Shown here piece after piece: positions 50,776 to 59,787 of a DNA stretch of 64,000 nt. Origin of the DNA: AC-32 sp963772975. GTDB lineage: Bacteria; Actinomycetota; Thermoleophilia; Gaiellales; Gaiellaceae. Location of the stretch: positions 1 through 64,000 of the forward strand of contig CAVYZH010000005.1 in assembly GCA_963772975.1 (NCBI GenBank), read 5' to 3'. Numbering within the stretch: the stretch's first letter is position 1; each line of letters begins with the position of its first letter. The position numbers were made by a program, and so were the translations under genes. The notes beneath the pieces are model-generated. The model was given only the letters and a program-made list of their open reading frames with translations, was not told where the DNA came from and did no database searches.

Positions 50776-51281
50776 TGGGCGTCGGTGGGAAGGGCCATCA
50801 GGATGGCGTCAAGGTACTCGTCGTCGCGCCGGTAGTGGCGGCGCCGGTAGCCCTCCTGGACGAAACCGAACGACTCGTAGAGCGCGATCGCCGGCGCGTT
50901 GTAGGCGAAGACGTGCAGCTCGAGCTTGCTGATGCCGCTGCCGCGCGCCCACTCGACCGTCCGCTGGAGCAGCGCGCGGCCGATCCCTTGCCGGCGGTGC
51001 GTGGCAGCGACCATCAAGCCCAGATCGGCGACGTGGCGGCTGGCGGGATGCACGTCGCGCGCGACCGAGAGACGCCCGACGAGCCCTTCCGGGGCCTCGG
51101 CGACATAGACGGCCGCGTGCGGCGAGCGCCGAGCTGCGCGCAGGTAGCGCTTCTCGGCGGCAACGCTCCGCCATTCCGCGGACGTCAGCAACCAGTCCTC
51201 GGGCTCCGAGGTGACCGCTCGCGCGAGCGCGACCAGCTCGGCGGCATCCCCTGGCGTAGCCTCGCGGATCTCGAAGCTCAC
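50772..51281 (-). CDS. GNAT-family N-acetyltransferase
   Basis: This 169-aa protein has motif A VADLGLMVAATHRRQGIGRA followed by LLQRTVEWARGSGISKLEL and the C-terminal APAIALYESFGFVQEGYRRR, typical of RimI/phosphinothricin-type acetyltransferases. The substrate is unknown. Its GTG overlaps the gamma-glutamyltransferase stop by 4 bp, so the genes from ggt to the phosphoesterase form one operon. Confidence 0.88.
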   Translation of the reverse strand: MSFEIREATPGDAAELVALARAVTSEPEDWLLTSAEWRSVAAEKRYLRAARRSPHAAVYVAEAPEGLVGRLSVARDVHPASRHVADLGLMVAATHRRQGIGRALLQRTVEWARGSGISKLELHVFAYNAPAIALYESFGFVQEGYRRRHYRRDDEYLDAILMALPTDAQ

Positions 51282-52828
51282 TCGACCACGACGCCGTGGC
51301 CCCCGCGCCTCGAGTCGCCGGCCGCCGCAAGCGTCCCGTCCTCGAGCAGCTCGACGCCGGCGGCGCCCCCGAAGAAGAGGTTCCGGCTCCGCCAGCGCGC
51401 CAGCTCGTAGCCGAACGACTCGAGCCGGTCGACCTCGGCGGGGTCGTTCCCGCCCTCGACGTGAACAGGCCCCTCGAGATGGACCCGTGGGTGCTCGATC
51501 GCCTCGCGCACGCCGAGCCCGTGCGCGACGACGTTGATGACGATCTGCATGATCGCGCCGCGCAGCCGTAGCGAGCCGGCGCTGCCGACCACGAGCCGCG
51601 GGCGACCCTCGCGTAGCACGACTGAGGGCGCCATCCCGCTCGTGAAGCGGACGCCGGGCCGCGGGTGCCCGCCCGTCGCCGACAGGTCGAACTCGCCGAG
51701 CATGTTGTTCAGCTGGATCCCGGTGCCCGGGACGATCACGCCGGAACCGGCGCCGGTGGAGGCGGTCAGCGAGGCCGCGTTGCCGCGCCCGTCGACGACC
51801 GCGATGTGCGTCGTCCCGCGCTGCAGCTCCGGCAGTCGCCCCTGGATGCGGCCGGCCGCTGCGCTCAGGAACGCTTCGTCGGCAAGCCGGCGCGCGAGCC
51901 CTCCGCGGTAGAGCTCGCGGGTGAACGGCCCGCCCCGCGCCATCTCCTGCTCGCGCATGATCTCGATCAGCTGGGCCATCGCCTCGGCACTGCCAGGCGG
52001 GCCGGCGGGGCCGAGGCGTTCGAAGAGGCGCAGCCCGAGCCCGATCAGGACGCCGCCGGTCGACGGCGGTGGGTTGGAGCGGAACTCGTGGCCGAGGAAG
52101 GAGACGCGTACCGGTTGCCTGCGGATGACGCGGTAGTCGCTCAGGTCGCGGAGCGTGATCTCGCCGCCGTGCGCGCGCAGGTGGCGCGAGAGCGCCCGAG
52201 CCAGCTCACCACGGTAAAGGTCGTCCGCGCCGTGCTCGGCGAGCCGTTCGAGCGTCTGCCCGAGGTCGGAGAGCACGAGCCGGTCGCCGGCGACCAGGCG
52301 GTCGCCGTTCACGCTGTACATCGAATAGCCCTCGTCGGTGTGGCGCAGGATCGGGTCGAGGATGTCGTGCAGATACGCCTGGCCCTCGGTCAGCTCGACC
52401 CCATCACGGGCGTGCGCGATCGCCGGCTCGAGCAGCGTTCGCCAGGGCAGCGACCCGAAGCGGCGATGTGCCTCGCCGAGCCCCGCCACGGCCCCCGGGA
52501 CGGCACACGAGGCCGCTCCGATCTTGAAGAACTGCGAGGACTCGGGCGTGAAGTCGATCCCGACGTCGTCCATCGGCGTCTCGCCGCGCCGGCTCAGGCC
52601 GAGCCCGGGCACCGTGACGAAGTGGTCGAGCACGCGGGTCGAGTCGTCACGCGCGTGATGGATAAGCATGAAGCCGCCCGCGCCCGGTCCCGTGAGCGTG
52701 CTCTCCGCCACCCAGGAGACGAACGCGGCCGCGATGCAGGCGTCGACGGCGTTGCCGCCCTCGGCCAGCACCTGGGCTCCCGCCTCGGCGGTGAGCGGAT
52801 GTCCTGCTGCGACGGCGCCACGCATCAC
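51278..52828 (-). CDS. ggt: gamma-glutamyltransferase
   Basis: This 516-aa Ntn-hydrolase precursor has the autoprocessing site region RGTTHIAVVDGRGNAASLTA (Thr nucleophile of the small subunit), GIQLNNMLGEFDLSATGGHP and APSVVLREGRPRLVVGSAG with the GSAG oxyanion motif. It transfers or hydrolyses gamma-glutamyl groups such as those of glutathione. No signal peptide is visible, although most homologues are exported; the short start (MMRGAVAAGHPLTAEAGAQV) suggests a cytoplasmic form common in Actinobacteria. Confidence 0.92.
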   Translation of the reverse strand: MMRGAVAAGHPLTAEAGAQVLAEGGNAVDACIAAAFVSWVAESTLTGPGAGGFMLIHHARDDSTRVLDHFVTVPGLGLSRRGETPMDDVGIDFTPESSQFFKIGAASCAVPGAVAGLGEAHRRFGSLPWRTLLEPAIAHARDGVELTEGQAYLHDILDPILRHTDEGYSMYSVNGDRLVAGDRLVLSDLGQTLERLAEHGADDLYRGELARALSRHLRAHGGEITLRDLSDYRVIRRQPVRVSFLGHEFRSNPPPSTGGVLIGLGLRLFERLGPAGPPGSAEAMAQLIEIMREQEMARGGPFTRELYRGGLARRLADEAFLSAAAGRIQGRLPELQRGTTHIAVVDGRGNAASLTASTGAGSGVIVPGTGIQLNNMLGEFDLSATGGHPRPGVRFTSGMAPSVVLREGRPRLVVGSAGSLRLRGAIMQIVINVVAHGLGVREAIEHPRVHLEGPVHVEGGNDPAEVDRLESFGYELARWRSRNLFFGGAAGVELLEDGTLAAAGDSRRGGHGVVVE

Positions 52829-52872
52829 TACAAGGCTACTGCGGGCGGGCCGATATCCTCGACCCTGCTGCC

Positions 52873-54486
52873 GTGACGCGAACCTCCGTCGTCCAGCGGG
52901 AGGCGACTCTCGCCGCCGGCGCCGCGGCGTCGCTCGCGGCGGCGCTCGTCTGGCTCGGCCCGCCAGGCTCAGACCTGGCCGAGCACGCGTACCAGCGAAC
53001 GCTCTTCCTGAACGACGGCTTCGCTCTCTGGAACAACTTCTGGTACGCCGGCCGCTACAGCTTCGTCACCTACAGCACCCTCTACTACCCGCTGGCGGCG
53101 CTGCTCGGGATCCGCCTGCTCGCCGTCGCGACGGTCGCGACCGCGGCACTTGCGTTCGCGGTTGTGGTCTCGCGGCAGTGGGGCCCGACCGCTCGCTGGT
53201 CGAGCCGGACGTTCGCCGTCGTCTGGAGCGGGATCGTCTTCTCGGCCGCGTTCCCGTTCGCGCTCGGCGCCGCGCTCGCGCTGCTCTCGATCTGGGCGCT
53301 GCAGGCGCGCCGCTCCTGGCGTTTCGCCGTGCTCGCGGCGCTGACGCTCGCGGCCAGCCCACTCGCCTTCCTGCTGTTGACGCTGCTGCTGGCCGCGTTC
53401 GGGATCGCGCGCTGGGAGGAGCGGCGCGCCCTGCTCGCGCCCGCGCTGACGATCGCCGCCTTCGGCGTCGTCGAGGTGGCGCTCTGGCGTGCGTTTCCCG
53501 GCTCGGGCCAGTACCCGTTCTCGTGGCAGGAACTGCTGGCCGCGCTCGTGTTCTGCACACTCGGGATCGCGCTCTCGTGGCGCGTCGAGAAGGCTGGGCC
53601 GCTCTGGTGGATGTACGTCGTCTACCTCTTCGCCGTCCTCGCCGCGTTCGCGATCCCGAGCGCGGTCGGCGAGAACGTGCTGCGCATCCGCTACGCCGCG
53701 ATCCCGCTCGCCGTTCTGACCCTCTCGTTGCGCCGCTGGCGGCCGCTGCCGGTCGCGCTAGGCGTGCTCGCGCTCGCCGTGACCTGGAACGTGACGCCGC
53801 CGCTGTTCGGCTACCTCCACGCCCGCAGCGACCCGGCGACGCACCGGGCCTACTGGACGCCGGCGATCGGCTTCCTGCGGGTACACCTCACGCCCTCGTA
53901 CCGCGTCGAGGTGGTGGACACGACCGGCCACTGGGCCGCGGCCTACCTGGCGGAGGCGCACATCCCGATCGCGCGCGGCGGCTACCGGCAGGACGACTTC
54001 CCGCAGAACGAGCTGCTCTACGACGACCCGCTCGGATCCAAGGCCTACGGCGCCTGGCTACGGGGGCTCGGAGTCCGCTACGTGGTGCTGTCGAGCGCGC
54101 CGGCCGACTACAGCGCCCGCGCCGAGGCGGCGCTCCTGCGCTCCGGACGCTCCGGCCTGTGGCGGGTGTTCGAGACGCCACAGCTGACGATCTTCGCGGT
54201 GCCGCGCCCGCAACCGATCCTCACGGGGCCGGCGCCAGGTCGGGTCGTCCAGCTGACTGCAACGCGCGTGCTGCTCGACCTTCCGCGGGCGGGCGACTAC
54301 CGCCTCGCGGTGCGGTTCTCGCCGTACTGGCAGGCACCCGGCGCGTGTCTGATCCGGCGCGAGGACGGCATGACGACCGTCTCAGCCACGCGGCCAGGAC
54401 GGGTGCAGCTCTCGTTCCACGTCGGCGCTGCGAGCGCGCTCGCGACCGTGGTGGTCGGCGCCCGCGACCGCATCTGCAACGACTAG
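52873..54486 (+). CDS. multi-spanning membrane protein, GT-C/PTPS-related glycosyltransferase-like
   Basis: This 537-aa protein has roughly ten membrane helices in the first 330 residues and an outside C-terminal domain of about 200 residues. The first loop (GPPGSDLAEHAYQRTLFLND) and WNNFWYAGRYSFVTYSTLYY resemble the catalytic loop of GT-C-like proteins with a DxxEH motif. It may transfer a lipid-linked sugar, but no family residue pattern beyond that is clear. GTG 52873 is divergent from ggt. Confidence 0.75.
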   Translation: MTRTSVVQREATLAAGAAASLAAALVWLGPPGSDLAEHAYQRTLFLNDGFALWNNFWYAGRYSFVTYSTLYYPLAALLGIRLLAVATVATAALAFAVVVSRQWGPTARWSSRTFAVVWSGIVFSAAFPFALGAALALLSIWALQARRSWRFAVLAALTLAASPLAFLLLTLLLAAFGIARWEERRALLAPALTIAAFGVVEVALWRAFPGSGQYPFSWQELLAALVFCTLGIALSWRVEKAGPLWWMYVVYLFAVLAAFAIPSAVGENVLRIRYAAIPLAVLTLSLRRWRPLPVALGVLALAVTWNVTPPLFGYLHARSDPATHRAYWTPAIGFLRVHLTPSYRVEVVDTTGHWAAAYLAEAHIPIARGGYRQDDFPQNELLYDDPLGSKAYGAWLRGLGVRYVVLSSAPADYSARAEAALLRSGRSGLWRVFETPQLTIFAVPRPQPILTGPAPGRVVQLTATRVLLDLPRAGDYRLAVRFSPYWQAPGACLIRREDGMTTVSATRPGRVQLSFHVGAASALATVVVGARDRICND

Positions 54487-55271
54487 AGCAGCCGCGCCAG
54501 CTCGCGCAAGAGCTCGCGCACTACGCCTGGCGGGCTGTTCTCGAAGCGGAAGTCGAAGAACGCGAAGCCGGACACGCCGCTCTTGGCACGCGCCTCGAGG
54601 TACGCCGCTCGCCAGCGCTGGGCTTCGGCACGCGAGAGGCGATGCGTGTTGCCGCCGAGGCCGGGCGCGAGCCGGAAGCCGGGCTGCAGCCCGCAGAGGT
54701 ACTTCCGAGCCAGCATGCGCCGGACCGGCCCGCCCCGAGCTAGTCGCTGCTGGCCTGAGGCGCCGACGCGGGCCGCCGCGCGCGGATCGCCGGCGAAGAC
54801 GGGGTACTCCTCGCCGATCAGGCCGACACAGGCGCGGTTCAGCATCCGCCAGAACGCAGCGAGCTCGGGCGTGATCGGCCTCGCCGGCAGCACGTGCGCC
54901 GTCTTCGCCCACCAGACCAGGCCCTGTAGAGGCCGGTCGCCAAGCGCCGGCCGGCCGAAGGTCAGCCCGCGCAGCACGCCGCGCGTCAGCTCGCGGTAGG
55001 CCTTGCCCGCCGGCCCCGCACACTCCGCGACGATCTCGTCGAGCTGCCAGGTGTCGGCGACGGCGGCGGCCCGCAACGTGTCGCGGAAGCGCGCACCGAG
55101 CTCGACGCTCCAGGTGATCCGTCGGGCCGTGGGCAGGCGTAGCAGCTGCTGGAGCTCCGGGAGCGGGCCCGCCAGCCGCTCCGAGCTCGGGTTGCGCGCC
55201 AGCAACTGCTTCTCCTCTTCGCGATCGAGCCGACGGCGCTCCCAGAACCATCCGGGCTGGATGTGAAACAT
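54483..55271 (-). CDS. hypothetical protein downstream of ftsZ, start uncertain
   Basis: This 262-aa protein (from ATG 55271) is not recognised; it has PMFHIQPGWFWERRRLDREE near the start and GVSGFAFFDFRFENSPPG near the end. Coding-like sequence continues in frame upstream (SLVLTYFEPRELATIVTAAR, YLGSYGVGDRLAAQIHELPQ) for 58 codons, right back to the TAG of ftsZ, with no ATG, GTG or TTG. The real N terminus may start in another frame across an indel. Its stop overlaps the convergent membrane protein gene by 4 bp. Confidence 0.6.
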   Translation of the reverse strand: MFHIQPGWFWERRRLDREEEKQLLARNPSSERLAGPLPELQQLLRLPTARRITWSVELGARFRDTLRAAAVADTWQLDEIVAECAGPAGKAYRELTRGVLRGLTFGRPALGDRPLQGLVWWAKTAHVLPARPITPELAAFWRMLNRACVGLIGEEYPVFAGDPRAAARVGASGQQRLARGGPVRRMLARKYLCGLQPGFRLAPGLGGNTHRLSRAEAQRWRAAYLEARAKSGVSGFAFFDFRFENSPPGVVRELLRELARLL

Positions 55272-55445
55272 CGGCGCGTAGCGGGCCTGCGGCAGCTCGT
55301 GGATCTGCGCGGCGAGCCTGTCGCCAACGCCGTAGCTGCCGAGGTAGACCGGCGCGTTCGTCGGCAGCCCGGCGCCGCGCGCGGCCGTGACGATCGTCGC
55401 CAGCTCACGCGGCTCGAAGTACGTGAGGACGAGCGAGCGCGTCGG

Positions 55446-56795
55446 CTAACTCTGCAGGAAGCTCGGCGGCTCGAGCGAGTCTTCATCGGGCGCCTCGGCC
55501 CGCATCGTGACCCGACGCTGGGCCCCGCGCGAGCCGAAGCCCGTGGCTACCACCGTCACCCAGACCTGCCCGGTGAGCCGATCGTCGATGGTCGCGCCGA
55601 AGATGATGTTCGTGTCGTCCGTCGCAGCCCCGCGCACGACCTCGGCGGCCTCGTTGACCTCGTAGAGCGAGAGGTCGTCGCCGCCGGCGATCGAGAGCAG
55701 GATGCCCTTCGCGCCGCCGACGTCGGTCTCGATCAGCGGCGAGCGCAGCGCCCGCTCGGCCGCCTCGCGCGCCCGGTTCTCGCCGGTCGCCGAGAAGCCG
55801 ATGCCCATCAGGGCCGTGCCGGCGTCCTTCATGATCGTTCGCACGTCGGCGAAGTCGAGGTTGATCAGGCCGGGAAGCGTGATCAGGTCGCAGATGCCCT
55901 GAACGCCCTGGCGCAGCACGTCGTCGGCGATGCGGAACGCGTCCAGCATCGACGTCTCGCGGTCGAGCACCTCGAGCAGCCTCTCGTTGGGGACGACGAT
56001 CACCGTGTCGCAGTTGGCACGAAGGGCGTCGACGCCGTCGGTGGCCTGCTTGCCGCGGCGCGTGCCCTCGAACGTGAACGGGGTGGTGACGATCCCGACC
56101 GTCAACGCACCGAGCTCCTTGGCGATCCGTGCGACCACCGGCGCAGCGCCGGATCCGGTGCCACCACCCTCGCCGGCCGTGACGAAAACCATGTCGGAGC
56201 CGCGGAGCGCTCGCTTCATCTGGTCGTAGGCCTCCTCGGCAGCACGGCGGCCGAGGTCGGGGTCGGCTCCCGAGCCGAGGCCCTCGGTCAGCTCGCGGCC
56301 GATGTGGATCTTCACGGGCGCGTCGCTCGTCTGGAGCTGCTGGATGTCGGTGTTGACTGCGACGAACTCGACCTGCGAAATGTCGGCGTCGATCATCCGG
56401 TTGACCGCGTTCAGGCCCGCGCCGCCGACGCCGACGACGCGGATGACCGCGATGTAGGCGCCCGGCTCGGGCACGCGGTGCAGGCGCGGCGGGGGCTCGG
56501 GCAGCGGCTCGAGCTTCTGCCGCGGGGCCTCACGTTTGGGCTCGGGGGCGCGCTCGGGCAGCCGCACCGGCTCGGGCGGTGGCGGCGGGGTCGGAGGCGG
56601 CGCCTCCTGCTCCCACTCGGGGACGTGCTCGACCGTCTTCTCGGGCGGCTCGACCGGCGTCGGCGCCGGGGGCGTCTCGACGGGCGCGGCCCCAGCCTGC
56701 TGCTGCTCGGGCGCAGGCTCGCGGCCCTCCTTCTCGGCCTGCTTCTGCGCCGCCTCGGTCGCGCGGAAGAGCTCCGCCAGCGGGCCTTCACGCAT
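55446..56795 (-). CDS. ftsZ: cell division protein FtsZ with a long N-terminal disordered extension
   Basis: This 449-aa tubulin homologue forms the division ring. The GTPase core begins only at about residue 113 (AVIRVVGVGGAGLNAVNRMI) and has the signature GEGGGTGSGAAPVVARIAKE and the T7 loop GLINLDFADVRTIM. Residues 1-112 are a short helix (PLAELFRATEAAQKQAEKEG) followed by a Pro/Glu-rich tract (PPPTPPPPPEPVRLPERAPE). The usual C-terminal linker is nearly absent: the conserved tail LEPPSFLQS follows the core after about 15 residues. The start overlaps the parA stop by 8 bp. Confidence 0.95.
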   Translation of the reverse strand: MREGPLAELFRATEAAQKQAEKEGREPAPEQQQAGAAPVETPPAPTPVEPPEKTVEHVPEWEQEAPPPTPPPPPEPVRLPERAPEPKREAPRQKLEPLPEPPPRLHRVPEPGAYIAVIRVVGVGGAGLNAVNRMIDADISQVEFVAVNTDIQQLQTSDAPVKIHIGRELTEGLGSGADPDLGRRAAEEAYDQMKRALRGSDMVFVTAGEGGGTGSGAAPVVARIAKELGALTVGIVTTPFTFEGTRRGKQATDGVDALRANCDTVIVVPNERLLEVLDRETSMLDAFRIADDVLRQGVQGICDLITLPGLINLDFADVRTIMKDAGTALMGIGFSATGENRAREAAERALRSPLIETDVGGAKGILLSIAGGDDLSLYEVNEAAEVVRGAATDDTNIIFGATIDDRLTGQVWVTVVATGFGSRGAQRRVTMRAEAPDEDSLEPPSFLQS

Positions 56796-57558
56796 GCTCG
56801 CGCGCCTGCGCGCCATTGAGCACCTCCTTCGCGAGGTCGCGGTAGGCCTGGGCGGCACCGCCGCTGGGGTCGTATTTGAGGACGGAGGTGCCCTTCACGG
56901 GGGCCTCCGCGTAGCGAACGGTCTTCTTGATCTTCGTGTCGAAGACGAGGTCGCCGAAGTTCTCCTGGAGGATCTCCACCGCCTCGCGCGAGTGCAGCGT
57001 GCGGCTGTCGTACATGGTCGGGAGGATCCCCTCGATCCCGACCTCTGGGTTCAGGTTCTCGCGGATCATCGAGAGCGTGTTCTCGAGCTGGACGAGGCCT
57101 CGCAGCGAGAGGTACTCGCACTGCACGGGCACGATCACGCCGTTCGAGGCGACGAGCGCGTTGATCGTCAGCAGGCCGAGCGAGGGCGGCGTGTCGATCA
57201 GGACGTAGTCGTAGCTGTCGCGCACCGGCGCGATCGCCTTCTCCAGCGCGCGCTCGCGGCCGATCATGCTGGAGAGCGCGAGCTCGGCGCCGGCGAGGTC
57301 GATCGACGAGACGGCAATGTCGACCTCGATGTGGTGGATGACCTCCTGGATCGGCAGCCGGTGGACGAGCACGTCGAACATCGAGCGCTCGATCGTGTCC
57401 GGGTTGAGCCCCTGGCTCATGGTCAGGTTGCCCTGCGGGTCCAGGTCGCAGAGCAGCACCCTCAGGTTCTGCTCGGCCAAGGCGACGCCCAGGTTGAGCG
57501 TCGTGGTCGTCTTGGCGACGCCGCCCTTCTGGTTCGCAAATGAGATCACTCGTCCCAT
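56788..57558 (-). CDS. parA: ParA/Soj-family ATPase
   Basis: This 256-aa protein has the deviant Walker A VISFANQKGGVAKTTTTLNL, LLCDLDPQGNLTMSQGLNPD, the switch region YVLIDTPPSLGLLTINAL and VPVQCEYLSLRGLVQLENTL. ParA ATPases move cargo such as ParB-parS complexes along the nucleoid. No parB is adjacent; instead ftsZ follows with an 8-bp overlap, which hints at coupling of segregation or division-site placement to Z-ring synthesis. ATG 57558 (MGRVISFANQKGG) is chosen over 57621. Confidence 0.92.
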   Translation of the reverse strand: MGRVISFANQKGGVAKTTTTLNLGVALAEQNLRVLLCDLDPQGNLTMSQGLNPDTIERSMFDVLVHRLPIQEVIHHIEVDIAVSSIDLAGAELALSSMIGRERALEKAIAPVRDSYDYVLIDTPPSLGLLTINALVASNGVIVPVQCEYLSLRGLVQLENTLSMIRENLNPEVGIEGILPTMYDSRTLHSREAVEILQENFGDLVFDTKIKKTVRYAEAPVKGTSVLKYDPSGGAAQAYRDLAKEVLNGAQAREHA

Positions 57559-57736
57559 CGGCGGTCCCTGGGCGGTTTCGGTCCGGTTTCCCGGTCGCGG
57601 AAGCAGGCGTGCGAGCCCCATCGAGCCCCTTTCTTCGCTCTCATGCTAGCGATACCTCCGCAGAGAACCAGCGATTTTCGCGGTCTCGGGCTGGCCGGTC
57701 GATGCTTCGGAATGTACGGCGGGCACAGGACGAGCC

Positions 57737-58045
57737 TCAGCCGACGAGCCGGGTGAGCGCGGTCGCCAGCGCCGCGACGACCACGACCAGGGCCAGGGGC
57801 GCACGGGCCGCGATCGCGAGCGCTCCCGCGGCGACGCCCGCCAGACGCGCATCGAGGACGAGCTCGTTGTCCCCGCCGACGGTCTGCGTGACCACGAGGG
57901 CCGAGAGCAGCACGGGTGCCAGCAGGGCGGCGACCCGCGCAACCGGCTCGGGAAGCTCGCGGTCGCCGAGCAGCACCGGCCCGGCGGCCTTGAAGCCCCA
58001 CGTGGCGATCCCGACGACGAGGACCACGAGCCAGACCCCGCTCAC
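57737..58045 (-). CDS. azlD: AzlD-type branched-chain amino acid transport protein
   Basis: This 102-aa membrane protein has WLVVLVVGIATWGFKAAGPV, then ALLAPVLLSALVVTQTVGG. It is the small subunit of AzlCD exporters. It starts in a 4-bp overlap with azlC. Confidence 0.88.
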   Translation of the reverse strand: MSGVWLVVLVVGIATWGFKAAGPVLLGDRELPEPVARVAALLAPVLLSALVVTQTVGGDNELVLDARLAGVAAGALAIAARAPLALVVVVAALATALTRLVG

Positions 58046-58728
58046 GGCTTTCTCCCGCGCAGTCCGAGCAGGCAGGCGGCGCTCGCCGCCACGATCGGCG
58101 TCCCCGGCGGCGTGACCGGGATCAGGACCAGCGCGATCGTTCCGCCGAGGACGGCGGCGAGGGCCGCTTGGGGCGCGCGCAGCTGCGGGACGAGGAGCGC
58201 GAGAAAGAGCGCGGGGAACGCGCCGTCGAGACCGAGGCTCTTCGGGTCGCCGAGCGAGTCACCTGCGAGCACGCCGACCGCCGTGCCGCTGACCCACGAG
58301 AGGTAGAGGAGGAGACCGGCCCCGAGCAGGATCCGGCGGTCGAAGCGCCCTCCGCCCCGGCTCGCGAGCGCCCACGACTCGTCCACGATCAGTTGTGACT
58401 CCACCAGGCGCCGCAGGCGGGGGCCGTGGAAGAGCTGTGCGACCGAGATCGAGATCGGCGCGTAGCGCGCATTCAGGAGCACCGCCGCGACGATCGCTGC
58501 CGCCGTGCCGCTGCCCGCGCCGAGGATCGAGGTGATCGCGAACTGCGCCGAGCCCGCGAAGGTGGTCGCCGAGAGAACGACCGGCGCGAGAAGGCCCATC
58601 CCGGAGGCCTGCGCGAGCAACCCGAACGAAGCGCCGAAGAACCAGACGGTCGCGGCGACTGCGATCGCGGCGCGGATGCCGTCGCGATAACGGGTCTCGG
58701 AGCCCAGAGCCGTCGAGGACACGCCCAA
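58042..58728 (-). CDS. azlC: AzlC-family branched-chain amino acid permease
   Basis: This 228-aa membrane protein has GIRAAIAVAATVWFFGASFG, LSATTFAGSAQFAITSILGA and LLNARYAPISISVAQLF, which are diagnostic of AzlC. With AzlD it exports branched-chain amino acids or related compounds. About seven helices are expected. Confidence 0.9.
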   Translation of the reverse strand: MGVSSTALGSETRYRDGIRAAIAVAATVWFFGASFGLLAQASGMGLLAPVVLSATTFAGSAQFAITSILGAGSGTAAAIVAAVLLNARYAPISISVAQLFHGPRLRRLVESQLIVDESWALASRGGGRFDRRILLGAGLLLYLSWVSGTAVGVLAGDSLGDPKSLGLDGAFPALFLALLVPQLRAPQAALAAVLGGTIALVLIPVTPPGTPIVAASAACLLGLRGRKP

Positions 58729-58746
58729 TCATGCCCACCACACCCC

Positions 58747-58959
58747 TCATCGCAACGCGGCGGGCTCGGCGAGCGCGTCGCGACAGCGTTCGAGCGCAGC
58801 CTCGGCGAGCTCGACCCCTCCGCGCTCTGCGGCCGCCCAGGCCTCGGCCTCGGCGAGCAGTTCGTGCACCTCTGCGAGCAGCGCGCGCGGCGGCGCGCCT
58901 TCGCGCTCGAGTGCCTCAATCCGGCTCAGCCGCCGTAGCACCGCGCGTGCTTCGTCCAT
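58747..58959 (-). CDS. small helical hypothetical protein
   Basis: This 70-aa protein begins MDEARAVLRRLSRIEALERE and is helical throughout. No family is recognised. It lies 18 bases upstream of azlC on the same strand and may belong to that operon. The divergent gene at 58990 leaves only 30 bases for promoters. Confidence 0.55.
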   Translation of the reverse strand: MDEARAVLRRLSRIEALEREGAPPRALLAEVHELLAEAEAWAAAERGGVELAEAALERCRDALAEPAALR

Positions 58960-58989
58960 CTCCCGACCGTAGCCGGGCAATTCGCACGC

Positions 58990-59787
58990 GTGTGGGTCCG
59001 GATCGTGCCGAAAGGGATACGGTTCTTCCCCAGCGTGGCCGCCAGTCCTGACCGTGACCTCGGCGAGGCCCGCGCCGCGATCGACCGCGGTGACTCCCGC
59101 GTCGCCCTCAAGAGCCTCGACCGAGCCCGCAAGGGGTACGCCCGCGCGCTCGACAGCGAGGGCCTCGAGCACGTCCTCGACATGGCGGCGCTCGTCGACG
59201 CGTCGGACGACCGCAGCCGAATCGGCCGCGACAACCTCGTCTACGCCGTCAAGCAGAATCTCCGCCAGGAGAGTCGCCGCCGGGCGCGGCAGCTCGGTAG
59301 GCCATGGAGAGATCCATTCCCGGACCTCCAGGCGCCCACCGAGCACACAGGCTTCGTGTTCACACGCGGTGTCAAGCTCTGGATCGGGACCGGCGTCGCG
59401 GTCGCGCTCGCAGCGCTCGTCGGGTTCGTGCTCGTGGCGGCCCTGGTCGACACCGGCCCGGAGACCACGGTCACGCTGCGGCTCACGAACGACACCGGTC
59501 GCTCGGTCACCGTTCGCAGATGCGACGACACGAGTTGCGATACGGGCTCCACGAAGGACGTCGACGCCGGCGAACAGGCCGAGTCCGAGGTCGATGCGAA
59601 CCGCCTGGTGCAGGTGTTCCGGCTCGAGTGGCCCGGGCCGGACGAGTGCCTGCCGCTTCGCGTTCACGACGCCTATCAGCGGATCGGCGGAAGCGGCGCC
59701 CTGGGCGCGAGCTTCTCGCAGGCGACACCGTGTCCGGGGACGACGGTGCTCCCGCGGAGCATCGGGTCAGAGGATTCGCAGCTCTAG
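58990..59787 (+). CDS. membrane-anchored hypothetical protein
   Basis: This protein of about 265 aa has an N-terminal cytoplasmic helical part (DLGEARAAIDRGDSRVALKS, like a TPR-type repeat), one membrane helix (LWIGTGVAVALAALVGFVLV) and an outside domain with paired cysteines (RRCDDTSCDTG). I recognise no family. The start may be GTG 58990 or a later GTG. Its stop overlaps the convergent next gene. Confidence 0.6.
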   Translation: MWVRIVPKGIRFFPSVAASPDRDLGEARAAIDRGDSRVALKSLDRARKGYARALDSEGLEHVLDMAALVDASDDRSRIGRDNLVYAVKQNLRQESRRRARQLGRPWRDPFPDLQAPTEHTGFVFTRGVKLWIGTGVAVALAALVGFVLVAALVDTGPETTVTLRLTNDTGRSVTVRRCDDTSCDTGSTKDVDAGEQAESEVDANRLVQVFRLEWPGPDECLPLRVHDAYQRIGGSGALGASFSQATPCPGTTVLPRSIGSEDSQL

